From: JAWXUK01 sp044432725
GTDB taxonomy: Bacteria; Bacillota; Clostridia; Oscillospirales; Oscillospiraceae
Direction: 5' to 3'
DNA length: 64,000 nucleotides
Assembly: GCA_044432725.1 (NCBI GenBank)
Contig: JAWXUL010000004.1
Coordinates: 145,521-209,520, forward strand
Below, piece after piece: positions 60,629 through 64,000 of this stretch. The position numbers and the translations under genes were made by a program. Under the pieces are notes generated by a model, which was given only the letters and a program-made list of their open reading frames with translations, was not told where the DNA came from and did not search any database. The first letter of the stretch is position 1; each line of letters starts with the position of its first letter.

Positions 60629-61807
60629 TTATCGCCCTCCGTCAGTGTCTGCAAAATGAACATTTGTATATTGAAAAGGTACCGAAGCTTGGTAACTCAG
60701 TGTCTGGGGAAAACGAATCTCGTCCTGAGCCAAGGCATCTTCCACACGGTAAAAATCACTGTAAATGTTAGACCAAGTGTCATAATTTGCAATACCAGTG
60801 GCAGGTAACCCCCTTACCTTTTGATAGTTCATTAGTGCAGACTCTGTTTCCTCGCCAAAAACACCATCTACAGGAATCACACGCAAGCTTCGATTAAATT
60901 CTGCCAGAAAACTAAGCATATACTGCAACACAGAGACAGAATCTCCCCGATTGCCCAAACGCAGTTCTCCAGAATATTGAAAGCTAAGTTCATAGAAGTT
61001 CTGTCCCAAACTTACCAGTTCTGACAGCTGATTTACCCCAGTATAAAGATAAACAAGGCGATACCAAGTAGCTTTCCCCACCACACCATCCACAGACAAT
61101 TTGAAAACACGCTGAAACTCTTTCACAGCATTTTCTGTCTCTCTGCCAAAAACCCCATTCACCGGAGAGATTTTGGGAATGGCAGGGTAGTTTTGAGAAA
61201 TCCGATTCAAACTGACTTGCACCACAGTCACATCTCCACCAACAGACCCCAAACGCAAGGCGCTACCAGAGTAAGAAGGGATGATTTCTTCCACAGGAGC
61301 ATTGGACACAATTTCCACTTCTTCCCCATAATAATACTTCAAAATTTCCACAAATGTATAACCTTGCAACGCCATTTCCTGAGAGCCCCATTGGGACATA
61401 CCCGCACAACGGGTGGTGGTGCCATTACAAAACTTTGCTGCCAGTGGCTCCACCGAGCCTTTTCTTCGTAAATAGGAATTGAAAATTTCATCCACCATCA
61501 GGGAAATATTTTCAAAGACTGTCCCCCCATAGGTATATTTCTGGTCAAAGGCAGTGGTGGAGGTGATATTAAAATCATAACCCTGACTGGGATAAAATTC
61601 TGTATAGACTCGGTTCAAAGCATAGGAAATAATGGCTAAAATATTGGCACGAAGGGCTGCTGGCTCCCATGTGGGGAAAATCTCGCTAGAAGCTACATTT
61701 TTCACATAATCAGGAAAACTCACTGTGATGTTCCTTGCCCATTCATTGGGCAGACCCAAATGGACAATCAAGGTATAGGGCACATAAGGGATTACTTTTA
61801 CTGCCAT
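60629..61807 (-). CDS. SleC-like SpoIID-domain protein with peptidoglycan-binding repeats
   Basis: The 392-residue protein starts with a SpoIID/LytB-like domain (about 20-175: DYVKNVASSEIFPTW with candidate catalytic Glu42, RANILAIISYALNRVYTE, TTAFDQKYTYGG, MSQWGSQEMALQGY, ILKYYYG). Two PG-binding modules follow (about 185-260 and 275-355). From memory this matches the central and C-terminal parts of Clostridium SleC, the spore cortex lytic transglycosylase processed by Csp proteases. The SleC N-terminal part is absent here but seems to be encoded by the gene just upstream. It has no signal peptide. GGAGG precedes the ATG. Confidence 0.85.
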   Translation of the reverse strand: MAVKVIPYVPYTLIVHLGLPNEWARNITVSFPDYVKNVASSEIFPTWEPAALRANILAIISYALNRVYTEFYPSQGYDFNITSTTAFDQKYTYGGTVFENISLMVDEIFNSYLRRKGSVEPLAAKFCNGTTTRCAGMSQWGSQEMALQGYTFVEILKYYYGEEVEIVSNAPVEEIIPSYSGSALRLGSVGGDVTVVQVSLNRISQNYPAIPKISPVNGVFGRETENAVKEFQRVFKLSVDGVVGKATWYRLVYLYTGVNQLSELVSLGQNFYELSFQYSGELRLGNRGDSVSVLQYMLSFLAEFNRSLRVIPVDGVFGEETESALMNYQKVRGLPATGIANYDTWSNIYSDFYRVEDALAQDEIRFPQTLSYQASVPFQYTNVHFADTDGGR

Positions 61808-62169
61808 GGGTTCCCTCCTTCCAAATCATTGACAAAGCTTTCCACCAAACTGGAACCATCTTCTTGATAAGGCAACAGTTCCACGGGCAAAATACTTTCT
61901 GTGTCTGGAAATACCTTGACATGTTCAATCATTTGAGAGATAAAATCAGGGTGTTCCACCCAAACCTCTAAAGAGGTATAAGGGGGGCTGACTCCTTGGG
62001 GGTCTTGGTTCCTTGTCACAGGTATTTCTATGATTCGACTTTTACCACTGGTATTACTGATGTCAAGGGCGATGACCTCTCGTCCCTCTTTTACTAGGAT
62101 GGTTGCGTCAGATACTGGGATTTTCCCTCGTGAGGTAAATACTTGGATTTGTATTTTTCCTGTTTTCAT
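61798..62169 (-). CDS. SleC N-terminal-domain-like protein
   Basis: The 123-residue beta-rich protein starts TGKIQIQVFTSRGKIPVSDATILV and has SPPYTSLEVWVEHPDF, VKVFPDTESILPVELLP. Carboxypeptidase-regulatory-like beta sandwiches look like this, and so does the N-terminal region of Clostridium SleC as I recall it. Its end overlaps the SpoIID-like gene by ten bases in another frame, and each gene has its own ribosome site, so it is a natural split, not a sequencing error. The start at 62169 has AGAAGGAG upstream. Confidence 0.7.
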   Translation of the reverse strand: MKTGKIQIQVFTSRGKIPVSDATILVKEGREVIALDISNTSGKSRIIEIPVTRNQDPQGVSPPYTSLEVWVEHPDFISQMIEHVKVFPDTESILPVELLPYQEDGSSLVESFVNDLEGGNPWQ

Positions 62170-62249
62170 GGACATCACTCCTTCTGGTCATTTTATGCTT
62201 CTTTTAACAAAAGGTGCCAATGTAAATTCATGTATTTCAGGACTTTCTC

Positions 62250-62277
62250 TTGACAAGTCAGAAATTTGTGATATACT
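62250..62277 (+). promoter_or_regulatory. Promoter of the GyrI-like gene
   Basis: A perfect TTGACA (62250-62255), a 16-base spacer and TATACT (62272-62277). Confidence 0.7.
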
Positions 62278-62394
62278 TATAAGTAATGTAATGTCCTGAA
62301 TCTTCACTGTAATTAGGGAAGAACCATGGCGATTTTTGATGTTTCTATGGATAGATGAAGATTAGAAGAAAGTGAAAAAAAGAGGATCATGGCC

Positions 62395-62865
62395 ATGTTT
62401 CGTGGGTACTTTGACAAATTTGACGTAAAACATCTCTCTCCTAATTTAACTCTGCGACTCACTGAGCCTTTCACTTTTTCCAAAATGGAACATGCAAAAG
62501 AGCAGCTGATTTCTATCGCAGAGAATAACGAAACCACTGCCATGGTTTCCTTGGTGAATCAAGAAAAATTTCATCGGGATATGGAGTTTAACATCTGTTT
62601 CCCTGTGAATGAAGCCGATTTTATCCAATATGATCAGTCAAATTTCTATGTTCTCCCTCGTGTCAAAGTGGTCTCTTTGTCTTGTAAAGGAACCTATACA
62701 GTCATGGAAGAAACCTTTCAAAGCTTGCAAAGCTATTTCCAAAAACACAATCTGAAATCAACCTTGCCTTATCGCATCGCCTATTTTCCAAACAAAAAAT
62801 TTCTTCAGAAAAACCAAGCTTATTTTACAGAAATTCAAATACCCATCATGACAGAAGAAGACTAA
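62395..62865 (+). CDS. GyrI-like effector-binding domain protein
   Basis: The 156-residue protein resembles the GyrI/AraC effector-binding fold: a central VKVVSLSCKGTYTVMEETFQSLQSYF, then a C-terminal YFTEIQIPI typical of such domains. These proteins bind small hydrophobic or cationic molecules. No DNA-binding domain is present. AGAGG is too close to the ATG at 62389, so the ATG at 62395 is preferred. Confidence 0.7.
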   Translation: MFRGYFDKFDVKHLSPNLTLRLTEPFTFSKMEHAKEQLISIAENNETTAMVSLVNQEKFHRDMEFNICFPVNEADFIQYDQSNFYVLPRVKVVSLSCKGTYTVMEETFQSLQSYFQKHNLKSTLPYRIAYFPNKKFLQKNQAYFTEIQIPIMTEED

Positions 62866-63034
62866 TTTCCGTTGTATTTGAAAAAATACACGTTTTTCTT
62901 CTGGGCTCTTAGGAGTCCCAAGGATAAAAGAATCACAGGGAAAGAGAGAACCTTTGTGATAGCTCCTTGGTAAGATGGAATGTGTATAAGCCCTTAAGTT
63001 TTCGGTAAATCCCCAAAAGGAGTGATATCTAAAT

Positions 63035-64000
63035 ATGAGTCCAGAAGTAAAAAGCAGCAAATGTGTCGAATGTGGACATATTTTCGAATATGCACTGTGG
63101 CAGTCCTCTTGCCCTAACTGTCGTTCCTCTAACTTACAGGTGGTCAATGCAGCCCCACCAGTGAAAGAAAAACAAGCGATCAAGCTTGTGACAGATACAG
63201 TGGTCCGTGACCCCAATCGTCCCCCACCTAAATCCAGACTGATTCATAACGATGACAGCAGAGAAAGTCATTTTGTCATGCCAGAAGGTGGCGTTCCCCT
63301 GATTATCGATGAAGAAAGCCGTCCTAAGCCCAAAACCTTGCTGACAGAAGATGTCAAACTAATTCTTGACGCTGACAGCACTCCCCACACTTCTCAGTTT
63401 GCAGAGGGAGAAATTGATCTTCTCATCATGGAGTTAGAGGATCAATATCGTTTCCAAGAGGGGGACAACACAGAATCAGCTCCAAGCCCAGAAGAAAAGG
63501 GACGTTATGCTTTGGAACGCAGACTAGAACGATTGCGAGCCATGAAAGCAAGTCAAGAACAAGAAGATGCAGAAGAAAATGCCCCTGCTAGACAGGCAAG
63601 ACCCATTCACAACCCTACAGAAGAAGCCCCTCCCAGAGGGCTCAGCCGTGGAGGAAGCGAAGAAGCCCCTCCCAGAGGACTCAGCCGTGGAGGAAGCGTA
63701 GAAGCCCCACCCACAGGACTCAGCCGTGGAGGAAGCGAAGAAGCCCCACCCACAGGACTCAGCCGAGGTGGGAGCGAAGTGGCTCCACGTACAGGACTTA
63801 GCCGTGGCGGGAGCGAAGAAGCCCCACGCACAGGACTTAGCCGTGGTGGGAGCGAAGTGGCTCCTCCCACAGGACTTAGCCGTGGAGGGAGCGAAGAAGC
63901 CCCACGCACAGGACTTAGCCGTGGAAGGAGCGAAGAAGCCCCACGCACAGGACTTAGCCGTGGAGGGAGCGAAGAAGCCCCACGCACAGGACTTAGCCGT
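63035..64000 (+). CDS. Zinc-ribbon protein with a 13-residue SRGG tandem repeat, 3' end outside window
   Basis: The visible 322 codons start with a zinc ribbon (Cys10-x-x-Cys13 and Cys26-x-x-Cys29, KCVECGHIFEY). A variable, mostly acidic middle follows (about 35-165, with LLIMELEDQYRF), and a short helix (ALERRLERLRAMKASQEQED). From residue 196 to the window edge there are nine full copies and part of a tenth of a 13-residue unit, EEAPPRGLSRGGS with small changes (PP/PR, R/T, E/V). The frame does not end here. RG/RGG-type repeats often bind RNA or drive condensation. AAAGGAG lies about 12 bases before the ATG, a long spacing. Family unknown. Confidence 0.75.
   Translation, partial: MSPEVKSSKCVECGHIFEYALWQSSCPNCRSSNLQVVNAAPPVKEKQAIKLVTDTVVRDPNRPPPKSRLIHNDDSRESHFVMPEGGVPLIIDEESRPKPKTLLTEDVKLILDADSTPHTSQFAEGEIDLLIMELEDQYRFQEGDNTESAPSPEEKGRYALERRLERLRAMKASQEQEDAEENAPARQARPIHNPTEEAPPRGLSRGGSEEAPPRGLSRGGSVEAPPTGLSRGGSEEAPPTGLSRGGSEVAPRTGLSRGGSEEAPRTGLSRGGSEVAPPTGLSRGGSEEAPRTGLSRGRSEEAPRTGLSRGGSEEAPRTGLSR
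63620..64000 (+). repeat. 39-bp tandem repeat array
   Basis: Units of 39 bases start at 63620, 63659, 63698, 63737, 63776, 63815, 63854, 63893, 63932 and 63971 (last one incomplete). All keep the reading frame. Differences lie mainly in the CCTCCC/CCACGC and AGA/ACA codons. No spacers are present. Confidence 0.95.

Noticed and set aside
63607..63987. Minus-strand open frame across the 39-bp repeats (Pro/Arg/Leu-rich)
   Set aside because: It is antisense to the SRGG-repeat gene, lacks a ribosome site and owes its openness to the repeat.
1..64000. tRNA, rRNA, insertion sequence, prophage or CRISPR genes
   Set aside because: I looked through the intergenic regions and ORFs and saw no cloverleaf, rRNA segment, transposase, phage structural gene or spacer array; a covariance-model scan would be needed to exclude small RNAs.

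Overview
This is an AT-rich chromosomal window from a low-GC Gram-positive anaerobe. Strong AGGAGG-type ribosome sites, GTG/TTG starts, sigma-A promoters (TTGACA-17-TATAAT), flagellin with a sigma-28 promoter, an S-layer-homology protein, a SleC-like spore cortex lysis cluster, an L33-SecE-NusG-L11-L1 operon, and a glycogen operon carrying both glgC and glgD all point to a motile, spore-forming member of the Clostridia. A Lachnospirales-type relative is my best guess; this is inference, not a database result. I see no rRNA, tRNA, CRISPR array, prophage or insertion sequence. The only mobile-type gene is one large serine recombinase.

Layout. 1-3.9 kb: the truncated apbE lipoprotein gene, an MscS channel, a VanZ-like protein, a DUF4830-type protein and an RsuA-type pseudouridine synthase. 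4-13.3 kb: a PucR/CdaR-like regulator, then ftsE-ftsX, a 34-residue membrane protein and a secreted coiled-coil M23 peptidase. These are followed by a NodB-fold protein that has lost its catalytic motifs, an unrecognised membrane protein, a double flavodoxin-fold protein and a four-helix membrane protein. 14-21.5 kb: a large SLH surface protein, a very acidic cytosolic protein, and feoA-feoB plus a Cys-rich Feo accessory peptide. FeoB carries an unusual acidic insertion.

21.5-31.6 kb (minus strand): an HD-GYP response regulator with a hybrid histidine kinase, and a second two-component system whose operon encloses a seven-fold PepSY repeat lipoprotein and a small PepSY protein. 31.7-36.9 kb (minus): a galactoside unit of LacI-type repressor, sodium:solute symporter and GH36 alpha-galactosidase, with two matching palindromic operators. 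37-39.7 kb: rpmG-secE-nusG-rplK-rplA behind a long structured leader with a terminator-like hairpin. 39.8-46.6 kb: flagellin, RuvX, a flavodoxin/ferredoxin protein, leuS, rpsU and a D-Ala-D-Ala carboxypeptidase.

47-55.7 kb: glgB-glgC-glgD-glgA-glgP, a complete glycogen synthesis and breakdown operon. GlgB and GlgA both carry long lysine-rich tails. 55.9-60 kb (minus): a Cof-type HAD phosphatase, a RecJ-like exonuclease and the serine recombinase, which is coupled to a 50-residue ORF. 60.1-62.2 kb (minus): a three-gene set that looks like a SleC spore-cortex-lytic protein split between separate genes. 62.4-64 kb: a GyrI-like effector-binding protein, then a zinc-ribbon protein that runs off the window inside a 13-residue SRGG-containing tandem repeat.

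The most promising unexplained items are the SRGG-repeat zinc-ribbon protein, the split SleC module, the PepSY-array two-component operon, and the acidic FeoB insertion beside an acidic protein gene.
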